A DNA stretch of 64,000 nt from NCBI GenBank assembly GCA_023248635.1, contig JAHFED010000012.1, positions 42,118 to 106,117 of the forward strand. Direction: 5' to 3'. The position numbers were made by a program, and so were the translations under genes. The notes below the pieces were generated by a model. It was given only the letters and a program-made list of their open reading frames with translations, was not told where the DNA came from and ran no database searches. Shown here piece after piece: positions 8,642 through 17,042 of this stretch (the stretch's first letter is position 1; each line of letters opens with the position of its first letter). The DNA is from Myxococcales bacterium (GTDB lineage: Bacteria; Myxococcota; UBA727; VGSZ01).

Positions 8642-9694
8642 TCACGCCAGCAGCTCCCAGCTCAGTGGCGTTCCCGCCGGAGCATCTTGGTTGATGTGTT
8701 TTCCGAGCATGCGTTCGTAGTACTTCGGCGACAACCCAAATCCGGGCCGCACGATCCGCAGGTTCGTCTTCGTCAACAGGTCGCCCTTCTTGAGATCCTG
8801 AGCGATGTACAGCGTGCGGCGGAATACTCGGGATTTTTCTTCGGCTTTGGTGCCCCCATAGATGACGCGGCCCAAACCGAGCCACGCGCGCTCAGACTCG
8901 GTTCGCAAGAGCCGAAACTCCGCGGGCTCCAGCGAAAACGCGGAGTCGACGCCGCCATCCGCGCGGCGCAGCGTGAAGTGCTTTTCGATGACCGTGGCGC
9001 CAAGCGCAACGGCGGCGACGGCGACACCACAACCCATGGTGTGGTCCGAGAGTCCGACTTCGCAGCCAAATGCGTCGCGCATGTTGGGTATGGTTCGGAG
9101 GTTGCTGTTCTCCGGAGTCGCGGGATAGGTGCTCGTGCACTTCAGCAGCACGAGGTCATGGCAGCCGGCGTCCTGGGCGGTGCGCACCGCCTCGTCGATC
9201 TCCGCGGCAGTGGCCATGCCGGTCGAGATGATCATCGGTTTGCCGGTGCGCGCAACTCTGCGGATGAGGGGGAGATCCGTGTTTTCGAAAGAGGCAATCT
9301 TGTATGCGGGCACGGCAAGCGACTCGAGAAAATCGACGGCACTCTCATCGAAGGGCGAGCTGAAGCAGTGCAGCCCCAGTGCCTTCGCCTTCTCCATGAT
9401 CGGACGGTGCCACTCCCAAGGGGTATGCGCCTCGCGGTAGAGGTCGAACAACTGACGCCCTGACCATAAACTGTCGCCTTTCTCAATGACGAAACCAGAC
9501 GCTTTGAGGTCCAGCGTCATGGTTTCGGCGGTATAGGTCTGCAGTTTGATGGCGTCCGCACCGGAGTCGGCCGCAGCGTCGACGATCTGCAGCGCTCGCT
9601 CCAGCGACTGGTTGTGATTGCCGGACATCTCCGCAATCAAATACGGACGAACACTAGGCCCAATTTCGCGATCATGGATTTTCATTGTGCTCAC
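8642..9694 (-). CDS. pseI: Pseudaminic acid synthase (NeuB family)
   Basis: The 350-residue protein has the NeuB TIM barrel followed by an antifreeze-like SAF domain (about 285-345). It condenses phosphoenolpyruvate with 2,4-diacylamino-2,4,6-trideoxy-L-altrose to give pseudaminic acid. Family residues are clear: YLIAEMSGNHN, DAIKLQTYTAETMT, SLWSGRQLFDLY, STGMAT, LSDHTMG and VIEKHFTL. The SLWSG...LFDLY region favours PseI over sialic or legionaminic synthases. The start is GTG at 9694, overlapping the stop of the formyltransferase-like gene by GTGA; ATG at 9685 is an alternative. PseB, PseC and PseG lie upstream in the same operon. Confidence 0.93.
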   Translation of the reverse strand: MSTMKIHDREIGPSVRPYLIAEMSGNHNQSLERALQIVDAAADSGADAIKLQTYTAETMTLDLKASGFVIEKGDSLWSGRQLFDLYREAHTPWEWHRPIMEKAKALGLHCFSSPFDESAVDFLESLAVPAYKIASFENTDLPLIRRVARTGKPMIISTGMATAAEIDEAVRTAQDAGCHDLVLLKCTSTYPATPENSNLRTIPNMRDAFGCEVGLSDHTMGCGVAVAAVALGATVIEKHFTLRRADGGVDSAFSLEPAEFRLLRTESERAWLGLGRVIYGGTKAEEKSRVFRRTLYIAQDLKKGDLLTKTNLRIVRPGFGLSPKYYERMLGKHINQDAPAGTPLSWELLA

Positions 9695-10353
9695 ATCTTA
9701 TCAATGCGGATCCGATACTTTTGCCCCCGCAGCTCGAAGAACGCGGGGTAGCGATCCGGGTCCGCAACGCGCAACAGGTCGAAATGTTCTGTGAGCGGGC
9801 GCGAGGGATCGAGGGCACTGTCCGCCGGCGTCCGCTTCCGGTAAAGGCTCGGTTCGCCCTGCTGCACCCTGGGGGTGGAGTGGTCGCAATGCTCCAGCGC
9901 CCAGGTCATGAGGGTGAGCTCGGCGTCAAAGATCGCGGCGTTGATTTCGGTGTGCAATTCTGTTCCATTGAATTGCACAGGAATCTGATGCCAAATGTCA
10001 CCTGAATCAACTGAATTCTCGGCATTCAGAAGCGTAACCGTGAGGGAACTCTGGCCTTCGAGGATCTGCCAGATGTGCGGCGACATCCCACGCCCGCGGG
10101 GCAATGCACTCGCATGCACGACGAGCGTGCGGCGAAACATGTCGCGCGCCGGTTTGCGGATAATCTGGTGACACGAGATCAAGAACAGGAAGTCGCCGGG
10201 CTGTAGCTCGCTCACGTCGCGCAAGATGGCGACAGAAGCTGTGCCGGCACGTTCTTGAGCCTCCGCCCATAGCGCGAGCGGTGCATTCACCGGATGGCGT
10301 GGATCAGTGCATAGGATGGTCACGCGCTGCATCACATCGTCCTCACGAGGCAT
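9691..10353 (-). CDS. Formyltransferase-like protein of the Pse operon
   Basis: The 220-residue protein resembles a single formyltransferase domain with a short C-terminal tail. The core loop reads VVHASALPRGRG and a later acidic motif reads VDSGDIW. Compared with the usual Asn-Ile-His loop, the His is kept but the Asn is Val. A downstream part, HFDLLRVADPDRYPAFFELRGQKYRIRI, resembles the C-terminal part of sugar formyltransferases. It sits between pseG and pseI, where homologues often occur, and may add an N-formyl group to a 4-amino sugar before condensation. The start could be ATG 10353 or ATG 10332, which follows a GAGG. Confidence 0.8.
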   Translation of the reverse strand: MPREDDVMQRVTILCTDPRHPVNAPLALWAEAQERAGTASVAILRDVSELQPGDFLFLISCHQIIRKPARDMFRRTLVVHASALPRGRGMSPHIWQILEGQSSLTVTLLNAENSVDSGDIWHQIPVQFNGTELHTEINAAIFDAELTLMTWALEHCDHSTPRVQQGEPSLYRKRTPADSALDPSRPLTEHFDLLRVADPDRYPAFFELRGQKYRIRIDKM

Positions 10354-10398
10354 CGCCCCTGCTCCACGCGGCCCCCAAAGACGTCCAGCTCCGGAAGA

Positions 10399-11481
10399 TC
10401 ATCCAGTCCTCATAGCGTGCGCGACGCGACGCGTCCCCTGGCCATCAACGAGCGCTCTCCCCTTCTCGGCGCCTCGTCGTCGCAACCCCACGTCTTTGAT
10501 CATCCGGTCGAGCTCCACGCCGACAGAAGCCGGTGAATGCGGAGCGTGCAAAACGGCATGCAGAATGCCCAACTCGACCAGTGGCTCGATGACATGGCGT
10601 TGGTTGTCGGCAACGACCAGGACTTGCGTCGGTGCACCAATACAACAGCGTTCCCACGTGGCGCCGCCGCCAGCTCCGACCTGCAGGTCGTGCCGGCCAA
10701 AGAAGGCGGCGAGGTCTGGCTGATCGAGCGTGACCGTCGTGTGCGGCCAAGTTTCGGCCAGAGCGATCAGCGCACGATGGTGGGGGTTTTGCCGGGTCGT
10801 AGCAATTTCGATCGCGCCATCAAAGCGGACGTGCTCGCGACAAGCGAGTAGCACCGTACGGCTCACATCGGCGACGTCCGCGCCGCCCATGAAGATGCCG
10901 ATGCTGCGAACCACCTCTTGAAAGGCGTAACGCGCGGCGGTCTCGTAGGACGCATCGAGCAGCGCGAAGCGGGGACCACCAAGGATGGGCACCGCAGGGT
11001 CCAAGCGACCGGCGTACTTGGCCCGATGATCTGGTGCGAAATTGTGATCGATGAGGAGGTCGGCCGCCAGGGGACGATCGGCCAGATCGTCGACCACCGC
11101 GACGCGAATGGCCCCCCGCCCCGAGATCGCCTCGTGCCAACGAGCATCGAACGCGTAGTGATCGACAACGAGCCAGTCGGCGCCGAACTGTGCCAGCGCC
11201 AATGCCGTTTCCTCGGCGTCAACATGCGCCGAGACCTGCGCCCAGCCTGCATGCATCGGCTCATGGGCCAGCCCATCGCGCTCCTCGGCGCGCGGTGCCC
11301 GCAGCAGCGAGCAACGAAAACCCGCGGTGGTCACGGGGCCGACGACGTCGACACCGAGATTGCGTGTCACGAAATGAACGTCCGCCCCGTCCGCCTGCAG
11401 TGCTTGCCCGAGGGACAGACAGCGCCGAACGTGCCCGAGGCCGATTTCAGTCGAGGCGTCGACGCGAACAGCGACGTTCAT
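10399..11481 (-). CDS. pseG: UDP-2,4-diacetamido-2,4,6-trideoxy-altrose hydrolase
   Basis: The 360-residue protein has the PseG layout of two Rossmann-like domains of the GT-B fold. The N-terminus has the GLGHVRRC loop whose His17 is the family catalytic base, and a C-terminal glycine-rich UDP-binding loop (LQVGAGGGATWERCCIGAPT) is clear. It removes UDP from the 2,4-diacylamino sugar before condensation by PseI. The length is typical with a modest C-terminal extension. It starts at ATG 11481, nine bases after the upstream aminotransferase stop. Confidence 0.9.
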   Translation of the reverse strand: MNVAVRVDASTEIGLGHVRRCLSLGQALQADGADVHFVTRNLGVDVVGPVTTAGFRCSLLRAPRAEERDGLAHEPMHAGWAQVSAHVDAEETALALAQFGADWLVVDHYAFDARWHEAISGRGAIRVAVVDDLADRPLAADLLIDHNFAPDHRAKYAGRLDPAVPILGGPRFALLDASYETAARYAFQEVVRSIGIFMGGADVADVSRTVLLACREHVRFDGAIEIATTRQNPHHRALIALAETWPHTTVTLDQPDLAAFFGRHDLQVGAGGGATWERCCIGAPTQVLVVADNQRHVIEPLVELGILHAVLHAPHSPASVGVELDRMIKDVGLRRRGAEKGRALVDGQGTRRVAHAMRTG

Positions 11482-11490
11482 GTACTGGTC

Positions 11491-12777
11491 TCAGCGAAGC
11501 TTGAAGAGCGGAACGAGTGGTTCACAACGCAACGTGCTGCGCAGGGTTCCCCGATCGAGCACCTGCCCGATCATCGGCAGGACCTCGGCGTAGGCGGCAA
11601 TCAGGGCGGCGATGTCGGCCTCCGAATGCGCGTAGTTCACGTTGTGCGATCCGACGGAGAGGATCCCGCGTTGTAAGAGCTCCTGCATGAGCAGGGTCTT
11701 GATCTCGAACGCCGTGGCCCCACGAGCGTCCTTGATGGTCAGAAAGGTCCACGTCGGGTGGCCGCTCAAGGAAAAGACGTCACCGAGGCCGCCGTCTTCG
11801 ACCACCCGACGAGCACCGGTGAGGATCTGGTTGCCGTGGGCCAGGAGCGTCTTCACCACAGGTTGCGTCTTCAGTTTCTGAAGCGTCGCCTTCGCAGCCG
11901 CGAGCGAAAGGGCTTCGCCACCGAAGGTGAAGGAGAAGAAGACCTCCTCCATCATCTTCATAACGTCCCGCCGACCAGCTACCGCGGAAACGGGGTAGCC
12001 GTTCGCAAGGCCTTTGCCGAAGGTCGCGAGGTCGGGCGTGACACCAAAGTGTTCCTGCGCCCCACCATTGGAAAAGCGAAACCCCGTGATGGTCTCGTCA
12101 AACACGAGCAATGCCCCGTGAGCGTGCGCCAGCGCCTTCACGCCGTTGAGGAATCCCACCTGCGGTTCTGCGACGTTCATGGGCTCCATCACAACGGCCG
12201 CGAACTCGCCGCGATGCTGTGCGAGACCGGCCTCGAGTGACTCGAGGTCGTTGTACTTGAACGTATGCGTCAGTTCTTGCGTTGCCTTCGGCACCCCACG
12301 GTTACGCGCCGTGGTGCCGATGTACCAGTCCTGCCATCCGTGGTAGCCGCAAACCATCACGCGGTCGCGGCCGGTGAACGCGCGCGAGATGCGCACCGCG
12401 CCCGACGTCGCATCGGAACCATTCTTTCCGAAGCGGACCATCTCGGCACACGGCACCATCTCGCAAATCAGCTCGGCGACCTCGGTCTCGATGGGATGAG
12501 GCAGCGAAAAGATGACGCCGACGTCCAACTGTTCACGCACCGCACGAGTGACGTCGGGATCGTTGTAACCGAGCGTGATGGCGGCCAGGCTGCTGACGAA
12601 ATCGATGTACTCGTTGTCGTCGATGTCCCAGGCATGAGCGCCCTGCGCCCGTTTGATGAAGTAGGGCGAGACGCCATGCGGGTACTGCGTCCGGCTCTTG
12701 CTGAACGTCTGGCTCCCGAGCGGGATCGTTTTCTCGGCGCGCTGCAAATAGAGTTCGGACTGCTGGAACGTCTTCAT
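11491..12777 (-). CDS. Class III aminotransferase, glutamate-1-semialdehyde aminotransferase-like
   Basis: The 428-residue PLP enzyme resembles glutamate-1-semialdehyde aminomutases, with the PLP-binding Lys in TFGKGLANGYP, the acidic residue in LLVFDETITGFR, and GSDATSGAVRISRA around the phosphate. The start is ATG at 12777, preceded by AAGGGGCAG. Its position inside a sugar operon between hisF-like and pseG argues against a role in haem synthesis. Related genes accompany SpsF-type cytidylyltransferases and NeuB-type synthases in other surface-sugar loci, but their reaction is not well defined. A role in making a modified nonulosonate or an amino substituent is inference. Confidence 0.85.
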   Translation of the reverse strand: MKTFQQSELYLQRAEKTIPLGSQTFSKSRTQYPHGVSPYFIKRAQGAHAWDIDDNEYIDFVSSLAAITLGYNDPDVTRAVREQLDVGVIFSLPHPIETEVAELICEMVPCAEMVRFGKNGSDATSGAVRISRAFTGRDRVMVCGYHGWQDWYIGTTARNRGVPKATQELTHTFKYNDLESLEAGLAQHRGEFAAVVMEPMNVAEPQVGFLNGVKALAHAHGALLVFDETITGFRFSNGGAQEHFGVTPDLATFGKGLANGYPVSAVAGRRDVMKMMEEVFFSFTFGGEALSLAAAKATLQKLKTQPVVKTLLAHGNQILTGARRVVEDGGLGDVFSLSGHPTWTFLTIKDARGATAFEIKTLLMQELLQRGILSVGSHNVNYAHSEADIAALIAAYAEVLPMIGQVLDRGTLRSTLRCEPLVPLFKLR

Positions 12778-12796
12778 GGCCTGCCCCTTTGCATCA

Positions 12797-13597
12797 TCAG
12801 GTCTCCATGCGGATGGCGACGCCGGCATTCCGGATGTGGGCGCGTGTTTGCATCGGATTTTGGTCTCGGAAACAGAAAAAGGTTCCGGCGGCGACACCTT
12901 CGGCGCAGCCCTTCACGAAGCCTTCGGTGAAGTGCTCGGCGCGACCACAACCGCCCGAGATGATTACCGGCACAGGCACCGCATCTGCGATCTGTCGGCA
13001 CACTTGCCAGTTGAGCCCGTCGCCGCCGCCGTCGCGATCGGCGTCGCACAAGAGAATTTCGCCGGCTCCTCGGTCCGCCGCTTCCTTCGCCCAATCCAGT
13101 ACGGTGCGACCGGTGGTGTGTCGGGCCGAATGCCGGACAACGAAGGACGCACCGTCTGCGCCGGTCCGAAAATCGATCGAGACGACCACGCACTGCGCGC
13201 CGTAGCGGTTCGCCGCAGCACCAATCAGATCGGGGTCGTCGAGCGCCGCTGTGTTGACAGAGACCTTGTCGGCACCTCGTTCCAGCAGCAACCCAAAGTC
13301 GTCGAGTGCTCGCACGCCGCCTCCGACGGCCAAGGGCATGAAGGTTTCGCCCGCGAGTCGCTCGATGAGCTCGAGCATCAGCTTGTCGTCGCCGATGGGC
13401 GTTCCATCGATGTTGAGAACGATGAGCTCGTCGGCCAGCTGTGCCTCGTAGATCTTGGCTTGCGAGACTGGATCACCAACATCGTGTGACGCGGAAAAAC
13501 GCGTCGTCGTGACGAGAACGGGGCGCGTCGTTCTTCCGAGCTTCCGGTGCTGAATCAGCAGCTTGGGGATGAGGCGCTTCTTCAACATCGCGTTCAC
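12797..13597 (-). CDS. HisF-like cyclase subunit for sugar amidination (WbuZ type)
   Basis: This 266-residue TIM-barrel protein is a HisF paralogue: RLIPKLLIQHRKLGRTTR at the start, then ELIVLNIDGTP, AVGGGVRAL, GADKVSVNTAA and IISGGCGR. In true HisF the first Asp lies in CLDV; here that segment is VLVTTTRF, as in the WbuZ/HisF2 group that serves N-acetyl-sugar amidotransferases. With HisH it would supply ammonia for the adjacent amidotransferase. The start is GTG 13597, overlapping the HisH-like stop as GTGA, or ATG 13588. No other his genes are near, so histidine synthesis is unlikely. Confidence 0.86.
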   Translation of the reverse strand: MNAMLKKRLIPKLLIQHRKLGRTTRPVLVTTTRFSASHDVGDPVSQAKIYEAQLADELIVLNIDGTPIGDDKLMLELIERLAGETFMPLAVGGGVRALDDFGLLLERGADKVSVNTAALDDPDLIGAAANRYGAQCVVVSIDFRTGADGASFVVRHSARHTTGRTVLDWAKEAADRGAGEILLCDADRDGGGDGLNWQVCRQIADAVPVPVIISGGCGRAEHFTEGFVKGCAEGVAAGTFFCFRDQNPMQTRAHIRNAGVAIRMET

Positions 13598-14220
13598 ATT
13601 GCCATGAAGCTGCGGAGGAAACGCATGCCTGCGGCCTGGCTCTTCTCTGGGTGAAACTGTGCGGCGACGAGGTTGTCGCGCCGCAGCGCGGCACAGAACG
13701 TTTCACCGTGATGACAGGTCGCCAGGACGCTTCCCGAGATCGGCGTGCGGTAGCCGTAGGTGTGGTCGAAGTAAAAATCGGCGGATTCTCCGCTCTTGAA
13801 CTCGCCGAAGTCGTCGCAAAAGACGGCCGCATTCCAGCCGACGTGCGGGATCCGAACGGAAGGATCGGTGCTCGTGAGGCGCCGAACTTCGCCGCCGCAG
13901 AACCCGAGACCTCGCTGAAACCCCATCTCGTCGCTCGTGTCCGCCAGGAGCTGCATGCCGACGCAAATCCCGAGGGTGGGACGCTTGCGGCCCAAGGTCC
14001 ACTCCTCCAGGTACGCCAAGAGGCCGCTAGCACGCAGGCGCCCTGCACAGAAGCCGAAAGCGCCGACGCCAGGGAGGAGGAGATGTGTCGCGTCGTTGCC
14101 ATCCCCTGGGGCGCGAATTCGAATGGCCCGCGCGCCGAGGTGCTCGAGGGCACTCGTGATCGAGCGGATGTTCCCCGCCTGGTAGTCAACAATGCCGACG
14201 ACGGCGGACGAGCAGCTCAC
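13594..14220 (-). CDS. HisH-like glutamine amidotransferase subunit
   Basis: The 208-residue class I glutaminase has the nucleophile Cys86 in GICVGMQLL and the His-Glu pair in QFHPEKS. It releases ammonia from glutamine, which the HisF-like partner would channel to the sugar amidotransferase. The start is GTG at 14220, sharing GTGA with the amidotransferase stop. The tight order amidotransferase-HisH-HisF matches WbpG/HisH2/HisF2 loci where an acetamido group becomes acetamidino. Confidence 0.88.
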   Translation of the reverse strand: MSCSSAVVGIVDYQAGNIRSITSALEHLGARAIRIRAPGDGNDATHLLLPGVGAFGFCAGRLRASGLLAYLEEWTLGRKRPTLGICVGMQLLADTSDEMGFQRGLGFCGGEVRRLTSTDPSVRIPHVGWNAAVFCDDFGEFKSGESADFYFDHTYGYRTPISGSVLATCHHGETFCAALRRDNLVAAQFHPEKSQAAGMRFLRSFMAM

Positions 14221-15425
14221 GTTTTCGCGGCGCCCGAGTTCTTGCGCGCGCGCCAACGCGAAAGCTGCTCCTCGGTGCTCTCGCGATCCATGGCCCCTGC
14301 GCGGCTCCAACGATCGAAGTCGGCCGTCTTGGCCCCGGGTTTCGTCGCCTTCGGATCGTGTATGTAAGGCGACACCTGGTGACCCATTGCCACTTCGTGG
14401 AATTCGGCTTCGGTGAGGCCGGTAAATTCTAGAAATAGCTCCAGGCTCGGCGGTCGCTTTCCCTCGTAGTCATTGACGAGCTGCCGCCCCTCTTCAGCCG
14501 TCTTGCGGTCGCTCCTGCGATCGATCGCGACAAGGTGAGACGGCCTCGAGTATCCGCGTTTGATGTACTTGATGTAATCTCGCACTCCTTGCATGTAGCA
14601 CTCGATCTTTTCGTAGTTATATTCCGGGGGAACGTTTTCAACTTCATCGCCCTTCCACGAGATCTCTTTTTGGATGATCGTGGACTGCTTCTTCACGTCC
14701 CAAGGGATGAAGGAGCCCAGACAAACAGATCGATAATTCAGAGCACGCAGCGCCGACAGCGGCGGATACGAATACGGCTTTAGCTCTCGTTCGTCGACTG
14801 TTCCACCGAGACGAACGAACATATCAGGCGCGCTGATGCCGAGGTTCATGAAACGATTGAATCGGGTTTCATCCACCTCTTCTGCCTTTTCATAGCTGAA
14901 GTAGGCGGTGTATTCTGCTGATGGTTCGCCCCAGAAAATAAGCGGTATTTTCTTCTCGATGGCGATCCACATTGGATAAGAAAAAATGCCTGTGTGGCAG
15001 TGCCAGCAGAAGTCACCCTTTTCGAGGAACGACTGCAGCATGAGCTTCTGCACGATCTTCCAATTGGGCGTGAAGGACAGGCAGTCGGCGCCTAGATGGC
15101 GCAGGGTGCGCCTAACGTTATCCTCAAGATTCGGACGCATAAACCCGTGGTCGAAGCGCACCACCAAGGGCTTGATGTTGTACTCCTTCATGAGATAATA
15201 GAGAGTCCAGGTGCTGTCTTTGCCACCGCTGAATGGAACGAGGCAGTCATAGTCGTACTTGCCGCGGTGCTCCTCGATCAGGCCGTCGAGGGCCTTCTTG
15301 TTCGTGGCCCAGTCGGTCCGCAGGTTCTTGAAATCCTGCTGGCCGCAGATGTTGCAGACCCCGTCGACGTTGAAGGAAATGGTCTCGTGGGTTTCGGGGA
15401 GACCGCAGCGGGTACAGCGTTTCAT
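14217..15425 (-). CDS. wbpG: N-acetyl sugar amidotransferase (WbpG/PseA type)
   Basis: The 402-residue protein belongs to the N-acetyl sugar amidotransferase family. It starts with a four-Cys zinc-type motif (CTRCG...CNICG), then an ATP pyrophosphatase loop PFSGGKDS (residues 64-71). Later conserved parts include FCWHCHTG and WGEPSAEYT. The family adenylates an N-acetyl group and replaces oxygen with ammonia to form an acetamidino group, as in Pse5Ac7Am (PseA) or bacterial mannuronates (WbpG). The start is ATG 15425, one base after the stop of the cytidylyltransferase gene. Its coding sequence is relatively A+T-rich (about 14,560-15,230) compared with its neighbours. Confidence 0.9.
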   Translation of the reverse strand: MKRCTRCGLPETHETISFNVDGVCNICGQQDFKNLRTDWATNKKALDGLIEEHRGKYDYDCLVPFSGGKDSTWTLYYLMKEYNIKPLVVRFDHGFMRPNLEDNVRRTLRHLGADCLSFTPNWKIVQKLMLQSFLEKGDFCWHCHTGIFSYPMWIAIEKKIPLIFWGEPSAEYTAYFSYEKAEEVDETRFNRFMNLGISAPDMFVRLGGTVDERELKPYSYPPLSALRALNYRSVCLGSFIPWDVKKQSTIIQKEISWKGDEVENVPPEYNYEKIECYMQGVRDYIKYIKRGYSRPSHLVAIDRRSDRKTAEEGRQLVNDYEGKRPPSLELFLEFTGLTEAEFHEVAMGHQVSPYIHDPKATKPGAKTADFDRWSRAGAMDRESTEEQLSRWRARKNSGAAKT

Positions 15426-15426
15426 G

Positions 15427-16182
15427 TCAGCTCTGTCCGAGTTGGAGGGCTTTGGGCGCCAGTGCTTCGTTCCGCGCATGCACGTTGGAGAGGATGTCAG
15501 GCTCCGCGTCGAGCGCCCGCAGCATGTCGAAGAGATCAAACTCGCTGTTCGCGGTGCCGATGGCGGCGAGGAGGCGCCGGACCGTGACGAGGTCGTCGGG
15601 GTAGTCGACGGTTAGGCGCATGTGCGAGAAGTCGGCGACGGCGCGCAGGTTGGCGCGCGCGAGCCCGGCTGCCTTCGATCGCATCCACAGCGTGACGTGC
15701 TCTCGCTCCGGCTGTTCGCCCGCCAGATCGTCAGCACGTTCGAGGGCAGCCCACGAGAAACACTCCACGTCGAGGCCGTCGGGGTAGGTCGGCGGATCGA
15801 TGTTGCTGGCATAGTCGCTGCCGCTGCTCCGACGCAGCGCGATGACGCGATCGATGATCGCCGGATCGATCAAGGGACAGTCCCCCGTCAGGCGCACGAC
15901 CTCGGTTGCCCGCTCACTCCTTGCAGCATCGACATAGCGCCTGAGCACGTCGTGCAGATCGCCGCGAAAGGCGCGCACGCCTGCGGTCTTCAGCGCCACC
16001 TCGAGCTCGTCATCCGTCGGATCCGTGCTGGTCACGACGACCACGTCGTCGAGCAGCTGGGCTCGAGCGGCGCGGCGCACCATGTAGACGATCAGGGGAA
16101 TGCCGTGGAGCAGCTCCAGCACTTTCCCGCGAAAGCGACTGCTCGACATACGCGCTTGGATGAGGCCGACGGTTCTGCTCAT
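15427..16182 (-). CDS. SpsF-type cytidylyltransferase, candidate PseF
   Basis: The 251-residue nucleotidyltransferase has the N-terminal motif IQARMSSSRFRGKVL, the DCPLIDP acidic motif and a later RLTVDYPDD. It belongs to the SpsF/COG1861 cytidylyltransferase group, not to classical NeuA. In this operon it is the only candidate for CMP activation of pseudaminic acid, the step called PseF. The start is ATG at 16182, sharing ATGA with the aldo/keto reductase stop. The exact nucleotide and sugar are inferred from context. Confidence 0.85.
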   Translation of the reverse strand: MSRTVGLIQARMSSSRFRGKVLELLHGIPLIVYMVRRAARAQLLDDVVVVTSTDPTDDELEVALKTAGVRAFRGDLHDVLRRYVDAARSERATEVVRLTGDCPLIDPAIIDRVIALRRSSGSDYASNIDPPTYPDGLDVECFSWAALERADDLAGEQPEREHVTLWMRSKAAGLARANLRAVADFSHMRLTVDYPDDLVTVRRLLAAIGTANSEFDLFDMLRALDAEPDILSNVHARNEALAPKALQLGQS

Positions 16183-17042
16183 GAGATGGTCGACCAACGG
16201 CGCGGATCGATGACGTCGAGGTCTGCTGTAGCGAGCGCCGGCGCGTGCAGAGCGGGAACCGTTTCCCAGGCTGCTGCGATCGCTTCGAGGTGGGCCTGCG
16301 AGTCTACGCCCACGACGCAGACGCGGACCCCCGGCAAACCCTTTGCTAGACCGAGCGCCGCGTCGAGCCACGGGAGCCCTCGCTCGCGGCACCAGCTGTG
16401 AAAACGTGCGATTGACGGCGACGACGACGGCACGCGCGCGGTGGCTTTCTCTTCCGGCAGGAGCAGAAGCCCTTGGAGAAAAACGGATCGCAAATGAATC
16501 TCGACCTTCGCGCGGGACGGCGACGGTTCGCCGTGGAGCCGTTGGTCGAGAGCGCTTCCTGGCAACTGCGCGATTGAGATGGGCACGCGCTCGCAAATTC
16601 GATCGAGGGTCTCGGCGTCGTAGCAGGACACCCCAAAGCGTAAGTCGCGGTTGGCGCCGTCGACGTCACATGCCTGCCACGCTGCACCCCCATGGACGCC
16701 GAGCAGATCTTCGGCCCGATGAAAAAGGATGGCGCTGAGCAGCGACCCGAGCTTCGCTCGCGTCCTCTGAATCGCAGCCTTCACGAAGTCGTCGGTATCA
16801 GCGGCGCAGGCTCCACCCAGCGCCGGCAGTTTGCTGACGACGGAAAATGGAGCGTCGCCCGCGAGCCCCGCGAGGCGCGTCTCGATGTCGCCGTAGGCTG
16901 CGGCTGTATCGAGCACCCGGACGCCGAGTTGCCGTGCTCGGCGCAAGATGGCGCGCACTTCGTCTTCGGGAACCACGTGACCACGTCCGGCGACGCCGTA
17001 GGACAGCCCGAACTGCGCGGTGCCCAATGCCAGCTCGATCAT
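16179..17042 (-). CDS. Aldo/keto reductase
   Basis: The 287-residue TIM-barrel NAD(P)H reductase keeps the family tetrad: Asp and Tyr in VLDTAAAYGD, Lys in VVSKLP and His in ILFHRAED. ALGTAQFGLSYG at the N-terminus is like reductases found beside spsF and pse genes. It overlaps pseC by ATGA. The function here is not known; it could reduce a keto intermediate of the sugar or of the acyl substituent. It lacks a signal peptide and is likely cytoplasmic. Confidence 0.85.
   Translation of the reverse strand: MIELALGTAQFGLSYGVAGRGHVVPEDEVRAILRRARQLGVRVLDTAAAYGDIETRLAGLAGDAPFSVVSKLPALGGACAADTDDFVKAAIQRTRAKLGSLLSAILFHRAEDLLGVHGGAAWQACDVDGANRDLRFGVSCYDAETLDRICERVPISIAQLPGSALDQRLHGEPSPSRAKVEIHLRSVFLQGLLLLPEEKATARVPSSSPSIARFHSWCRERGLPWLDAALGLAKGLPGVRVCVVGVDSQAHLEAIAAAWETVPALHAPALATADLDVIDPRRWSTIS

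Noticed and set aside
12797-14220. Histidine biosynthesis genes hisF and hisH
   Set aside because: No other his genes are present, the HisF catalytic Asp segment is altered, and both overlap a sugar amidotransferase gene.
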